Under the pieces are notes generated by a model. The model searched no databases and was not told the origin of the DNA. It worked only from the letters and a program-made list of their open reading frames with translations. A DNA stretch of 64,000 bases from Cristatella mucedo (Eukaryota > Bryozoa > Phylactolaemata > Cristatellidae): the NCBI GenBank assembly GCA_009760855.2, contig WPIO01000089.1, positions 1,446,001-1,510,000 on the forward strand, written 5' to 3'. Numbering within the stretch: the first letter of the stretch is position 1; the number at the start of each line of letters is the position of its first letter. This document shows, one piece after another, positions 1 to 11,764 of the stretch. Both the position numbers and the translations under genes were made by a program.

Positions 1-573
1 ATCCTGATAGAGCCCGAACGACATGCCGCTGGACAGGGCAACACCTTATGCTGCGGGGGGGGGGGGCACCGCCTGATTAGGCAGGCGAGGAGAGCTCGGG
101 AAGCCGATGGCTACATGACTTTCCAGTCGTGAGGGTCGCCCCTCCCCAGCCAGGCTGGTGGGTTATGAGATCTATTTTATATGCTGGAAGGGATGCTGTG
201 TTCGCTTGCTGATTCTGTAATAAGCACGCAGCGCAAGGTCACTAATGCATGCCTCACCTGCGGCCAATAGTTACACCATTAACACAGGGCAGCAGCCTAC
301 TCCTCAAATGTGGCCAATAGTTAAGCCTTTGATGCAGCGAAGCGCCAGGCCGCTAATTTACGTTATATTTTCCGACGTAGCTGCTTTGATTAATCGAGCT
401 CTCATATATGTACGCATTGTTGAGAGAAACAAAGATTGAGTCTCGTTGACCGCTCACGTCCGCACTGTGTCTCCGTGAGACTCAACTAGAACTGCCGCAG
501 CCGGAGCCCACTATAATACAACAGATATTGGCTTGGATATTTTAGCCGCCAGCTGACCAGTCTTGGCAGCTCG
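1..573. other. No recognised gene; poly-G run
   Basis: I see no coding signal, repeat family member or RNA gene here. The only distinct element is a run of about 12 G at 55-66, which may be a sequencing or assembly weak point. Confidence 0.5.
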
Positions 574-700
574 ACGGCGAGGTCAGACGGCGAGGTCAGA
601 CTTCGAGATCAGACTTCGAGGTCAGATGGCGAGGTCAGATGGCGAGGTCAGACGGCGAGGTCAGACGGCGAGGTCAGAAGGCGATCAGACGGCGAGACCC
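574..700 (+). repeat. 13-bp minisatellite carrying AGGTCA half-sites
   Basis: A 13-bp unit (GGCGAGGTCAGAC, with TTC and TGG variants) repeats head to tail about nine times. The hexamer AGGTCA occurs at 580, 593, 619, 632, 645, 658 and 671, with AGATCA at 606, so successive copies are separated by 7 bp. AGGTCA is the classical nuclear-receptor half-site. Because 13 is not a multiple of three, the apparent Arg/Gly/Asp-rich reading frame across it has a 13-residue period and is most likely a by-product of the repeat. Confidence 0.85.
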
Positions 701-1628
701 AGAGCTCGTAGGACGGAGCTCGGGCGGCTGGCGCCCGTGTTTTTAGTCCAAGCGTCAGTCGTAGACGTGTCGCGAATGGTCCGCGGCAGTTTCAGCTCCC
801 AGATCGGGCATTTCCGGCTCCTGCTAGCTATCTAATGCTACAGTGAAGCGGCTACGAGAAGCCGCCTTCATCCATAGCAATTCCCCCCCCCCGGTTAAAA
901 ATAGGCCGTATACCTCTCTGGCGACCGATTAAACGAAGGCGAGCGATGCAGCCTCTCAGTAGCCGTGGTAGCCATGTCGGGCGGACGCTGTCTGCTGTGA
1001 GAGGAGCTATCTTTGGGCTGGACGTGACCCAAGTTCAGCCCATCGCTGGACTCGGGTTGCGTCCAACTAGACGCAGGGCGTGACGAGGCTATCGCCCGCG
1101 ATACGATCGCCACGATAGAACCACGATCGACTCATGGCCCAATGAGTAGGGGGGCTTTCGCGGAGCCGTTGTTAGCCGAACCTCCGTCGAGCGGTGCAGG
1201 GTTTCGGAGGGGAAGTCTTGTAGGGCTCGTGAGCGCGATGGTGGCGCGACGATGAACGAAGCCCCCACAAGCGAGTTGTGGTTTTGACGACGATGGCTGT
1301 ATTGTATCGCATACAGGCAGCACAAGCGAGCGAAAGTTCATACGGATGTAGCGGTAGTAGCGGTCGCGTAAGCAGCTCCGGAGCGCAGTAGATAAGAGAA
1401 TAAGAGAAAAAGGAGAGAGAGAGAGAGGGAGAGGGAGAAAGAGCGGATAGCGTGCCTACAGGCCCACGTACTGACCGAAAGTGAATGGGGCAGCATGGAT
1501 ATGTCACGTGCCGGCCAAGGAGCGCGCCCGTTGGGTGGACGGAACGTCGGCTGGGAGGGTGGGGTGGGCGGAACCACGTGATGCGATGACACGCCCACAA
1601 TCGCTGGCTGAGAGCGCAGCTTCGAGTT
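701..1628. other. No recognised gene; short GA tract
   Basis: Moderately GC-rich sequence with no convincing reading frame. A purine tract of GA repeats lies at about 1402-1440. Several overlapping minus-strand frames exist but none shows a domain or conserved composition. Confidence 0.45.
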
Positions 1629-2590
1629 TATAATAATAATAATAATATTATTATTAATGCACTTGATGAAGCGCCCTCAGAGAACCTAATCTCTGTCTAG
1701 GCGCTTTACATTTGCTGCAAAGTGAAATGCAATTGAATGGTAAGTAAAATCATGTTTGAAAAACAAACAAAATGAATAATATGGTTAGGGTGACATGCAC
1801 AGGGTCAGCATGCAAATGTGGTTAGTGGCAGCATGCACAATGTCAGCACGCATAAGCACATCAAGGACGAATCACAGGGACCCACTAAATGCTGTCCTAA
1901 ATAGGTGTGTTTTTAGGTTCCTTTTAGATGTGGTCAGGTCAGGGGATGTTCTGACGCAGGTCGGGAGGGAGTTCCAGGCTTTGGGAGCATACGAACTAAA
2001 TGCACGGTCTCAGAAGGATTTGAGGTTTGTACGAGGTATTGGTAGACTGTTGGATTCCGAAAAGCGGGTGGTACGATGCTTGGCCTGATGGGGTAGTATA
2101 TCTGAGAGATTGGCTGGAGCCATAGAATGAAGGGACCTAAAAGTGAGCGACAAATCCTGGAAGTCAATCCGTTGCTTGACTGGTAGCCAGTGCAGGTTGG
2201 CGAGAAGTGGAGTAATGTGGCAACTGCGACGCTCACGACAGACAAGCCTAGCTGCGGAGTTTTGCACCAGCTGCAATCGCCTGATCGCACATGCTGGTAG
2301 GCCAGTAAGCAGTGAGTTGCAGAAGTCGAGACGGGATGTCACGAATGCATGGACCAACTTAGACGTGGTATCCTTATCTAAACAAGCCCGAATTTTAGCA
2401 ATATTATGAAGCTGAAAATAGGCGGATTTGACTGTGGAGCTGATATGGTCGTCTAACGAGAGGTCGCTTTGGAATATGACAACTAGATTTCGAGCTGATT
2501 TGACAGGAGATATGCTGGCAGAGCCAGTTTTGAGAGTCAGCCTTTCCAATCTCTGAATCACACTGGGTTTGCCCATAACTAGTAAGTTCC
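1629..2590 (-). mobile_element. LINE family 1 copy, 5'-truncated (CR1/L2-like)
   Basis: Read on the minus strand, this is the 3' part of a non-LTR retrotransposon. It holds the end of the reverse-transcriptase ORF, a 3' UTR of about 350 bp, the conserved terminal hairpin (about 1665-1710) and an (ATT)n tail starting near 1629. It aligns closely with the copy at 36085-37196 until about 2590, where similarity stops, so the element is 5'-truncated as is usual for target-primed insertion. No intact ORF remains. Confidence 0.9.
2010..2588 (-). pseudogene. Reverse transcriptase C-terminal fragment (LINE family 1)
   Basis: The frame covers the thumb and post-RT region of a CR1/L2-like polyprotein. 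Recognisable segments are LDDHISSTVKSAYFQLHNIA, the block around KLVHAFVTSRLDFCNSLL, and HITPLLANLHWLPVKQRID. The catalytic YADD box is upstream of the truncation and absent. The frame stays open past 2590 to 2813, but that part is unrelated flanking DNA. It is a dead fragment rather than a gene. Confidence 0.88.
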
Positions 2591-2689
2591 GTGAGCCTAT
2601 CTGCAGCTCGGTATGGGTCGCACCCAACTGGATACAGACATTTTCAAAACGAGGCGGACCGTCGATTTTCTGCTCGGCCGAGCTCTCGT

Positions 2690-4400
2690 TAATTGGACAT
2701 TCATGCGGCTCTCGCTCTGGCGAGTGCTGTAGACGACTCGCAGCGCCCGCGAGAGCAATCCCCGACCGCCCTTCAAGGCGGCGGCTGCGGCGGCGGCGAA
2801 TGAGACCGCACACGAGCCGCCGCCGCCGCCGCCGCCGCCGCCGCGGAGCTCGACGCGTCGGCCAACGATCGGCCGCCAGGCGCCGACCGCGATGGGCGCC
2901 GCTGCCCGCCGCGAAGAAACGGCGCGGTCTGAGCTGAGCGCTCCGCCGCGCTCAGCCCTAGTTTCCGCTTTCCCGCCTCCTGATACCAAGCACACTTCGA
3001 GCACTTTAAGAAGCGGGTAGCGATCGCTCCGCCAGCTCCTGGCTGCGAGAGAGCGGATTCGAGCATCCGGCCGAGGCGGGCGCGCCACGCCCCCTCGCGA
3101 GCACCGAGCTGTGGGCCACGAGCGGCGTTGCATCGGCCACGCTCCTCGGACGGTGGGACGATCGACTAGGTCGGGTGGCGGCGCGAACGGCGAAGCGCGG
3201 GACGGCGACGGGAGCGGGCGGACTCAGCGTTCGGCGTTCGCTCGCTGCTCGCTCGCGCGCGACGCGACCGGAAGCTGACTCGGGCGTCGCTCGCCGCGCT
3301 CATCATTCCGCCCTGCGGTCGCCGATCGCCGTCGCTCCGCACGTTCGATCGACTCGACGAACGAGAGGCAAGACGCCGCGCCGAAGGTCATCGGGCTCAC
3401 ATCTCGGCTGTGCGGCCTCATCGGCGGAGCGGAAAATCCGTCGGAAACCAAGTCGGAAGCGAATCCCGACTCGATCGCCGTCGACTTCTCGTCGAGGAGC
3501 CCATTCCGCAGTGCAGCGCGCACGCATGCGTTCAGTCCGCGCCGCCGCCTGCGTCGACAGTCTTGCGTAAGTACGCTGCCGCCTCGGCGAGCGATAAACA
3601 TCGCGTGCGCCAGCCTCTGCCCAGCTGGCAGGCAGGGCGACCTTGCCCTTGGTAGTTGTCTCGACCGCAAGTGAGTGGCTCGGAGCGTTCAATGGGGGGG
3701 ACTTACAGCGGCCGATGTGTCTCGCTTGGCTCGGCTCGTGTCTGCGACGACTCGATGACTCGCCGCCGTCGCGCGGCCACTCGGAGACACCGCCACGCGT
3801 GCTTTCTCGAGACTGAAGAAGCGTCATCGATAGCGGCTGGCGTGCTCTAAAATGCTGCAACATGTGCTTCTCTGTTTAAACGCCGGGTTAGCGCCGAAGC
3901 GGTTCACCGGTCGCACGGTGCGGAGGTCGCCTAAAAAGCAGACCAGTCACGACAGTGGCAGCTGAGCTCGGAATCCGACAGGGCAGCAGCAGCTGCTGCT
4001 GCGAGCGCGTCCCGTCGCGCCTCCGGCGGCGCCGTCCGCGCTGTAGCTGTAGCCTGTCGCTGGTTTTGACTGTCCTTTCTCGTTCGGCATTGTCTTGCAG
4101 AATCTTTTCTCTCGACCCGCGTGCAGTGTCCAGCTTAGAAAAGGCGGCAGCTGACGAGGCTTACTTCCGGTTACATCTAGCCTCGATCTGGTTACATGTA
4201 GCCTCGCTCCAAGACTCGGCTCGGTGATCAACTCGTCCGCGAGGAGGACGGAGCTGAAAGGAGCGAAGTGTTGAGCGCCTAGAGGCGACCGCTCTCACCC
4301 TCCCTGTCGTCCCCTGACAGCGCCCAGCCTTCCTCGACGCGCTGCTGGACATGCGCCCGCAAGTCAACATTCGGGACACAGTCAGTGTGCTGGCAAGCCG
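2690..4400. promoter_or_regulatory. CpG-island-like GC-rich block
   Basis: This block is far richer in GC and CpG than the sequence on either side and includes a GCC triplet run at about 2816-2842. Donor-like sequences follow near 3566 (TTGCGTAAGTA) and 3669 (CGCAAGTGAGT). CpG-rich blocks of this size often mark promoters or first exons in animals. Long frames on both strands are Arg/Ala/Ser-rich and appear to reflect base composition; I could not assign an exon. Strand and transcription are unknown. Confidence 0.4.
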
Positions 4401-6339
4401 GTAGGCTTTGGGTCGAAGGTCGAAGCAAGTCTGCGAACACTCGGGATGCGATAGGTACGATTGGGAGCGAGGCCTCGGCGGCCTCGCTATCGCCTCGGAG
4501 ATCTCCGACGATAGAGCTTGACTCGAGAATTAGAAACTAACCACACCTCTTTGAAACTGTCGAAGGCGAAGAGTCGGCATGAGTCGGAATCTCAGGGCTT
4601 CAATCTCGCGGAGCTTTATTCTCGGAGCTTGACTCTCGGAGCTTCAATAGGTAGTTTGAATCTGTCGTCACCTGTTTACTGATTACTCAGGTGCAGACAG
4701 CGTATTGGGCAGCGAAAGCGAGTAACATTACTTCGCAGCGAGACCTCTGCTTTGTCCTCGCTGCTTCGTACCGATACATTCGCTGGTATATATCCGCAAT
4801 CGGCCGAATCCTTAAGCGAACATCCTGAGTACGAAGCCGGATATCTATGTTTCACTACCGGAAGCGCGACAATATACCTGCCTTGCCATTCTTGCACAGA
4901 TGGCTGTTTAGTGTCCATGCGTCCCTGTTGCTTAGCTCATAGTGTTTAGATCTCAGTGCATGGTTTGGCTTACACGCCAAGTTACACTTTTCGAGGAAGT
5001 AATAGAGAGCCACTTTTAGTTTATCGTACAGAGTAATTTGCAGCTAATCGCTCTGTTTGTATTGTTTTCTGTCGAACTAACGACGATCGGCGAAATATTG
5101 TGGCATATCGCAACCGGATTTGCGAAGCCGAATTTTTTCGGAAGTCGAATATCTCTCCGCAGGAGCTTCCTTTTCAACCTCCTGCTGTTGCTGCTGCTGC
5201 GTTGATAAAAGTTTCGCGTTTACGCCGAGATTTTGAAGGAGGACGACTCGTGCAGGCTTGTCGTTGTTTGCTGGAGGCCTCCTGCTCTTCTCTGTCTCTC
5301 ACGTTGCTGTCTGCGATATTTGCGCAAACGCTTGTCGTGCTTGGGTATTTCTTTTAATCGGAATCAGTTGCCGTGAAAAGAGAGAACAAAATCGCTTAAA
5401 GAGTTTCTACGTCGTCATTTTCCTTGTGCATCGCAACCAAAAAAGGAGAAGGGGATAACGTTAAACTCCAACCTTAGCTACACTTGATGCCTTTAACTTT
5501 ATCTAATTTCTCGCGCTTTTGTATAAATTCATCACTCCCCTGCATCTCTAGTTGTGCTTCAATGCACTTTTGATCTGCATGCGATGGCCTTGAATACTGT
5601 CACCATCTAGTGTATGCACGTTTAAATTTCTAGATCTTTCTATTTTTCTCAAAAAAATAGTCGCCTTCTATGTGCCCATTGAATATTATAAAAATTGTAG
5701 TTTAAATAAATTATAAATTAAATTTTCAGTTAAAAATTTGACAGAGCATATTAGCATGGGAAGTTAATGTGAAAATTGTATGGGATTTTCTCACATTGAT
5801 CAGTGTCGGCTAGCGAATCAGCTGCTACTTCGGTTTCCGGGACTCACGCTCACCAGAAATGTACAGGCTGATTACGTTGGACACGATCGACTGTCGTATC
5901 AAGTGTCAAATCGTGATTTGAAATGAAGAATAAGCTTCGGAAAGTTTTTCCCTAACGGAGACTGCAGTCTCCTGTAACCTACAGACGGCCGCTAATTAAT
6001 GAAAGGGATGCGACCAAGTTCAAGTTTACAGTGGCTCTCGTGGTTCAATCATTCTCAGAAAGCTTACAATCAAAGGATTAGTAGGCTTCTGCAAGATGAG
6101 ACCTCACCTTGTCTTTCAATGTGAGATAGAAAAGCTTAAGGTCATTTAAAAGTTCGAAAACCACAGTGGTATCATAGGAAAGTAAAGTAGAGACAAGATC
6201 AGCCATAGTTTCTGTCATTATCTAGAATACGTTCTCCTCGTTACATTGTGCTATGCAACTCTCCATCCTTGGTTCATTTTTGTGCTAGACATAAAAAAAT
6301 CGCTTAGCCCTTACCCGACTCAAGGAAGTCTCAAAGATC
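4401..6339. other. No recognised gene
   Basis: The first kilobase is mildly GC-rich. From about 5450 the sequence becomes AT-rich, with T and A runs near 5640-5740. I find no reading frame with family resemblance and no repeat family member. Confidence 0.5.
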
Positions 6340-6505
6340 TAATAATATTAATGATAATAATAATTCATTTGTTTAGCACCCTAAGAGAACTTAATCGCTA
6401 TTAAGGCACTTCACATATGCTACGGGGCTCGAGCCCACGACCACGGCCACACCTTGGTCGGGGCGAGCACCTTAACCACTGGGCCTAACCAGTGAGATTT
6501 AGCTA
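6340..6505 (-). mobile_element. SINE A copy (tRNA-derived, LINE family 1 tail)
   Basis: On the minus strand the head looks like a tRNA gene with polymerase III boxes: a box-A-like CCAGTGGTTAAGGTGCTCGC segment (near 6460-6480) and the box-B-like GGGCTCGAGCCC (about 6427-6438). This is followed by the tail AAGTTCTCTTAGGGTGCTAA and an (ATTATT)n-type end at 6340-6365. The tail matches the 3' end of LINE family 1. Like most SINEs it encodes no protein. Confidence 0.75.
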
Positions 6506-6949
6506 ATTTTTGCAGAAAGAGATGCAATGCCAGTAGCCACTTTCATAAAAGAGGGTCAGAATGTATCCCATTAGGAATCATGAACAAGCTTCTTGTGAAG
6601 TTTCGGCAAGTTTGAAGCAACGATTCTACAAAATCCCTTCATGATTACGAGGATGCCTGGCCAACCCAGTGTATGTATACGAGCTGGTGAGGTTTTTGGA
6701 ACGCAAGCGAAGAGACACTTTCGCGAAGCTATTAGAGTTACTACTTAATCTCTAATCGGCAACGCTTAGTGGCGTTTTTGTTGTGCCGAGTGTTGATTCT
6801 TCGGCAGATTTTGGATGCTTGCCAGCAATAAAGCATAGCGTTGACTTTAAGATTGAGCTGCTTGGCTATCAAGCTTGGAGTGCAGTTTGACTGGTAAGTC
6901 AACTGATAAGTCTCCGTTAATACTTCTAAAGTCAGCGCAGCCCGGATCA
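6506..6949. other. No recognised feature
   Basis: Nothing identifiable on either strand between the SINE and the satellite array. Confidence 0.4.
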
Positions 6950-7900
6950 GAGTCTCACGAAAAATGGCAATACACGGCGATACGCTTCGATACACTACGG
7001 TAAAATGGGATACTGCTGCAATTGCCACAATAAACTTAAAAAACTGTGGTTTTTTAATCCATTTTATTCATAATGGTGCTACGGATTTACTTACAGCATT
7101 TCGTGCACTTGCGCTTGCGCGTTCTCCACGCTACGGCCTCCCGTGGCCTGGGCCAGGCAGCCTTTGTAAGCTGTCGAACGGCGATACACTTGCCATTTTC
7201 ACAAAATTCTCCACGCAACCGCAGTTTCGATGTTTCCAAATTATAGAAGAGCGGATGGAGTAAGCCGAATTTACCCACCAAAGTTTCGTGCAATTGTGCT
7301 TGCGTATTGTCCAGGCCACGAATGACCTCCGATGGGCACGGCCCATGTGTCAGTCCTATTTAATCGAAGTGCGAAATGGCTGCCGTTGCCACCGAAAGCT
7401 TCGCGAAACTGCGGTTTTCATTTCAAATGAGAGGGGGAAAATATGCCTTATTTACCCACCAAACTTCAGTCGGCTGCACTTTCGCTTATACTATATATTA
7501 CGCTTACGCTGTTCATGCTGCGGCTCTCGATGGCCCAGCGCAGGTACCAGCGAGAGACAGTCGAACTGCGATACGGCTGCGATTGCCGCAGCAGGCACGG
7601 CGCAATTGTGACGTTGCATTCAATTTATGGACAAAAATGATCCGGCTTTACCGACAAAAATTTGTTTAATGCCGTTGGGCATGCGCGCGTTCTCATGCTA
7701 TGGCCTCCGCTGGCCCGATCCAGCAACACTTCCTACATATTCAAACTGCAATAAAGCTACCATTTCCACAAGAAAGCTTCTCGCTACTACAATTTGTATT
7801 TCCCATTACAAAAACCGTGTTTTGGGCTAACTTACAAAGTTTCATCCGATTGCACACGAGCGTTCTCACGCCGTGGCCTCCAATAACCCGGCTCGCCCAA

Positions 7901-8470
7901 CTGCACCCCAAAAAATAGCCCCTAACAAAATAGCCCCGACAAAATAGCCTGCATACAAAACAGCGAAAGACGAAATTGCCCGACAAAGTAGCCCTGACGA
8001 CAAACAAAAAGAATATTTTTACAAATCTTTTATATTTTGATTAGCTCATAACATCAAACATCAAACATTTTATTACAATAATAAAAATCAAATTTTAAAA
8101 CATATTTTATTAAAAAATTTCAAAAGTGTAAACGTATTGCAATATATTTGTATAAAATATTACAAATATTTTAAGAATAATGTACTAATAGTCTACACTT
8201 GTTCTTATTAATTTTTGTTTCTATTGGCAGCCACACCATTTTAATCCTTCCTGTCCGTATCGATCAGTCGATTTGGAGAACATTGAATCTCATAAAGGAA
8301 AAGAGTTGTTCTTAAATGAAGGGTAGACCTTAAACCCTAAACCCTATTTCTGTATTTTAGGTCTTCGTTAGTGTGTTTTTTATCTCAAAATTAATAGCTT
8401 TTTCGGGGATACTTGCCTTGGGCTGCTTTGTGTGCAGGGTATTTTGTCGGGGCTATTTTTTTGGGTCACC
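7901..8470. mobile_element. MITE-like element with AAAATAGCCCC inverted ends
   Basis: The left end (about 7903-7955) carries ACCCCAAAAAATAGCCCC and then repeated ACAAAATAGCCCCG modules. The right end (about 8440-8468) is its reverse complement, TTTTGTCGGGGCTATTTTTT followed by TGGGT. The interior is AT-rich with no ORF. CGCCCAA is present immediately outside both ends (7894-7900 and 8471-8477), a likely target-site duplication. Satellite-unit sequence resumes at about 8480, so the element landed inside a satellite unit. The superfamily is not determined. Confidence 0.7.
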
Positions 8471-8673
8471 CGCCCAAAATTTTCAACTGCGTGACACAGC
8501 TGCACTTTCCATAGTGGGCGGCACTCATCTGCGGTTTTGATATCAGGTTACAGAAAACTGTGTTCTGGACCAACACAATTTCATGGCCTAGAGCTTGGCC
8601 ATTTCTATGCCGTGGCCTCCAATGCCCCATGCCATCCAGCCTCGCTACATATTCGAACTGCGAGACAGCTGCA

Positions 8674-8699
8674 ATCTTCACGACAAACGTCGTGAAGAT
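8674..8699. repeat. Short perfect inverted repeat in satellite unit
   Basis: Arms ATCTTCACGAC (8674-8684) and GTCGTGAAGAT (8689-8699) are perfect complements around a 4-base loop. Other satellite units do not keep the full hairpin. Confidence 0.8.
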
Positions 8700-8812
8700 G
8701 CAGTTTTGATGTCATGTTGCAGAAAACTGCGTTCCAGGTTTACTCGTTAAACTTAATGCAATTCTGCGCGCAGGTCCTAATAGCCTGGCCTCCAGTGGCC
8801 CACATCCAGCCT

Positions 8813-9186
<374 letters not shown>

Positions 9187-10049
9187 CCAATACACGTCAA
9201 CCAGACTAAAGTGGGCATTGACTCCGCTAGACTGTTCTCGCAGTCCTGCGTCCGGCAAACTTGAGAGCGGATATCTGTCTTTCGTAGACTATTGTCCAGG
9301 GGAAGTGTAGGCAGTACGCTAGTAGCGTTACTAACGTCTGATGGCACTCCAGAAACATATCTTTCAGTCGCAAATCAGTACAGTCTCTAGGCAAGACCAG
9401 GTGCTAGACCTAACATTTGCTCGATCGATCAAGTTCTGGTGCAGCTCGCGTCTCGGAGAGCGGTTAATGAGCCGTCGAAGTGGCTCCATTATATGCAGCA
9501 GGCATGCCGAATTCGTAAAGATCGCGTCAGCAATCGATATTGCCCGCACTTCAACTGCAAATGTGTGTGCTCGCTTTCGTACATATCTGGCTCTGCATGC
9601 GATGGCCAGATGGCAAGCACTTTGCAGCTACGACGGCGATAGGCAAAGCTGGGGACTGACATAGAACGGACAGACGATCGCCGAAAGACCTTACAATACT
9701 AACCACGGCCATAGACCAGGAAATAGCATATTCTTAGCAATCACAATCCAGGAACTGCTAACGACCTCTAGCGACTTTCGCAATCCGGCCAATTAGTACA
9801 CCAGTGCTTCAGTCACTCATCTGAACCTTGGATTCGAATCAATGTTTCAGCACGCTGCTGGCAATTACCATATACAGGCGATCGAGGACTGGCGGGCAAC
9901 GAGGCTGCTGCATGCTAATGTCTTTGGAAAGCAGCCAGCTATACCTATTGGGTGCTTGATGTCGAGCTTTCGTCACACAGCACGGATCCAGAAGATGAAG
10001 CTGCTGGTGAAGAGGAAGCGGTCGATTTGCTGCCAGCTAAAGTACATTT
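9187..10049. other. No recognised gene
   Basis: Mixed-composition sequence without a supported frame, RNA or repeat. Confidence 0.4.
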
Positions 10050-10195
10050 CTGGAGCAGGCAGAAGGACGGTAGCGGAAATCAGTTCCGTCTGCAGTCGGC
10101 AACGGGGAGTTGCCTGCTGCAGGACTCGAACCGGCGACGTGGGCAGTGAAGTGCATGCACCTAGCCCCTAGGCTAAGACCTGGGGGCGATAGCAG
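10050..10195 (-). mobile_element. SINE B copy (tRNA-derived)
   Basis: On the minus strand the head contains GTCTTAGCCTAGGGGCTAGG (box-A-like) and GCCGGTTCGAGTCCTGC (a good box B, about 10112-10128). It is followed by a body similar to the other SINE B copies: CCGTTGCCGACTGCAGA, then TTCTGCC. The body is more diverged than at 39605-39760, so the family assignment is less secure here. Confidence 0.6.
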
Positions 10196-10275
10196 CCGCA
10201 CGGTAGCTCAGCACGTCGCCTCAGCCCTGTTCAGGTAGTCTAACCATTGAATGCACGAACGGCTTGGAGTATTTA

Positions 10276-10430
10276 ATTGTAACTCAATTGTATAACGCCC
10301 TAAGAGAACTTAATAACTAGTCGGGCGCTTCGCATGTGCCATGGGCTTGAGCCTGTGACATCCGCAATCGAATTCACCTTGACCTCGATCGGGACGAGTA
10401 TCTTTACCGCCGGACCAAACCGGGGAGTCA
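10276..10430 (-). mobile_element. SINE A copy (tRNA-derived, LINE family 1 tail)
   Basis: The minus strand reads a tRNA-like head (GGTTTGGTCCGGCGGTAAAG and a box-B-like GGCTCAAGCCC). The 3' part, GCGCCCGACTAGTTATTAAG then TTCTCTTAGGGCGTTAT, corresponds to the LINE family 1 terminal hairpin region. It is the same family as 6340-6505 and 57755-57905. Confidence 0.72.
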
Positions 10431-10488
10431 ATCAATACTAGAAACCCCTTGCATTAGTCATGGCCGGCTGAGGATCTGCTGACATGAC

Positions 10489-10557
10489 AACTGAACATGC
10501 AGCTGAACATGCAGCTGAACGTGCAACTGAACATGCAACTGAACATGCAACTGAACA
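10489..10557 (+). repeat. 12-bp minisatellite
   Basis: The unit AACATGCAACTG (with AACATGCAGCTG and AACGTGCAACTG variants) repeats about five to six times. Confidence 0.9.
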
Positions 10558-10679
10558 GCATAGACTGCTTTGGTTAGCCAGACCTGAGCATCGTGAGGCC
10601 TTAAAGTAAACTCAGCTCAACAACCGGAAGGCCTTTCATTCCAAACTTAAAAATAACGAAAAGCAAACAGTTCGTCGCC

Positions 10680-11200
10680 CAACGCGAACGCGGCTTTTCG
10701 TGTCGCCGAGGGCTGTGGTAAGTATTTCAGCCGAACGATAGTTCGACGACCGGCTGCAATTGTCCATCCCGAGCACGCCCACGCACTCAGCTACGAATTG
10801 CCTACCGATTAGGTGCGCTCTCGCGCTTCAGACTACGCGAACGACCAGCTGCGCTGCTTGCAGCGAACGCCTGCGCTGATGGACCGACTCAGTTGAGGAC
10901 ACGTGGGTTTCGGCGACTGAGCACGCGGGCCCGGCCAGAGCGCTCGCGACGAGGAGCCAAAGCAGCGAAAGCAGCCAGAGCTTCGCGGCGAGCGGCACGA
11001 CTGCTGCGCGACTGCTGCCCATCGGCGAAGCGCGCGATTAGAGGACGGCCGTCGGCGAGCGTCTGCGAGCGGCTAAAAGTGGACAAGGGAGTGGATAAAA
11101 ATGGACAAGCTGCCGTGCGTTTGGCGCTCACGCTTGCACTCTCGCACGGGTACTCACACCCTTTCCTTTCGTCCATCGTCATCGGCCGGAGCTTCGCCAG
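10680..11200. promoter_or_regulatory. GC-rich CpG patch with donor-like site
   Basis: CpG-dense stretch standing out from its flanks. A good splice-donor-like sequence, CTGTGGTAAGTATTT, lies at about 10714-10728. It may be a promoter or first exon region, but no exon can be assigned. The sequence is too composition-biased to trust the overlapping frames. Confidence 0.3.
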
Positions 11201-11484
11201 CAGAGATTAGTGCACAATTTGCCGGCAGAGATTGGTGCGAAAAGTTCAAGGGCACACAATTTCTCACACAACTGGCGTCACTACAAAGCAGTCATCCAGG
11301 ATTTTCCAAGGACGTAACGCTGACCTCAGCACTCGAACTGTTTGGAGATCTGCCTACGTTTACCATGCCGAGGCTATGCTTGCTTTGCCACGGCTCTGTC
11401 AAGGTCTGATTTAAAAAAAATCCAAATCAAGCTGCTTAATTTGCCCGAATAAAAAACACCAGCTGATTTAGCAGACACGTTTTT

Positions 11485-11640
11485 TATATAGCGGCAAATA
11501 ACCTTAAAGGCTGTCACCACTGCTTACAGCGGCTATAAAGGATCGCCCGCCCACTACAGCTTTTGAACCCACGGCCGAGGGACCGAGGTCATAAAAAGCA
11601 ACCGCCTTACCAATTGAGCCATCACAGCGAGATGCAAAAC
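11485..11640 (-). mobile_element. SINE B copy (tRNA-derived)
   Basis: Minus strand: tRNA-like head with GATGGCTCAATTGGTAAGGC (box A) and CCGTGGGTTCAAAAGC (box B). Then comes the family body GTAAGCAGTGGTGACAGCC, continuing into TATTTGCCGCTATATAA. Body and end match the copies at 39605-39760 and 54540-54668. Confidence 0.8.
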
Positions 11641-11764
11641 TTGTGAATATTACAATGAAACAAATTAGTGCTAGAAAGAACTATTTTCTGGTTCCCTGCA
11701 TTAGCTGAAGCCACCGAACTCGAACCAGAGGTGACAGCAGTATCGGCCCACCACTTTTCCAAAC

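Noticed and set aside
574-700. CRISPR-like array
   Set aside because: A 13-bp head-to-tail minisatellite without unique spacers, in a eukaryotic context.
2569-3863. Arg- and Ala-rich frames on both strands
   Set aside because: GC-rich composition keeps several frames open at once; no frame shows a domain or a consistent exon structure.
8331-8346. Telomere-like AAACCCTAAACCCT
   Set aside because: Only two units, inside the AT-rich interior of a MITE-like element; not a telomeric array.
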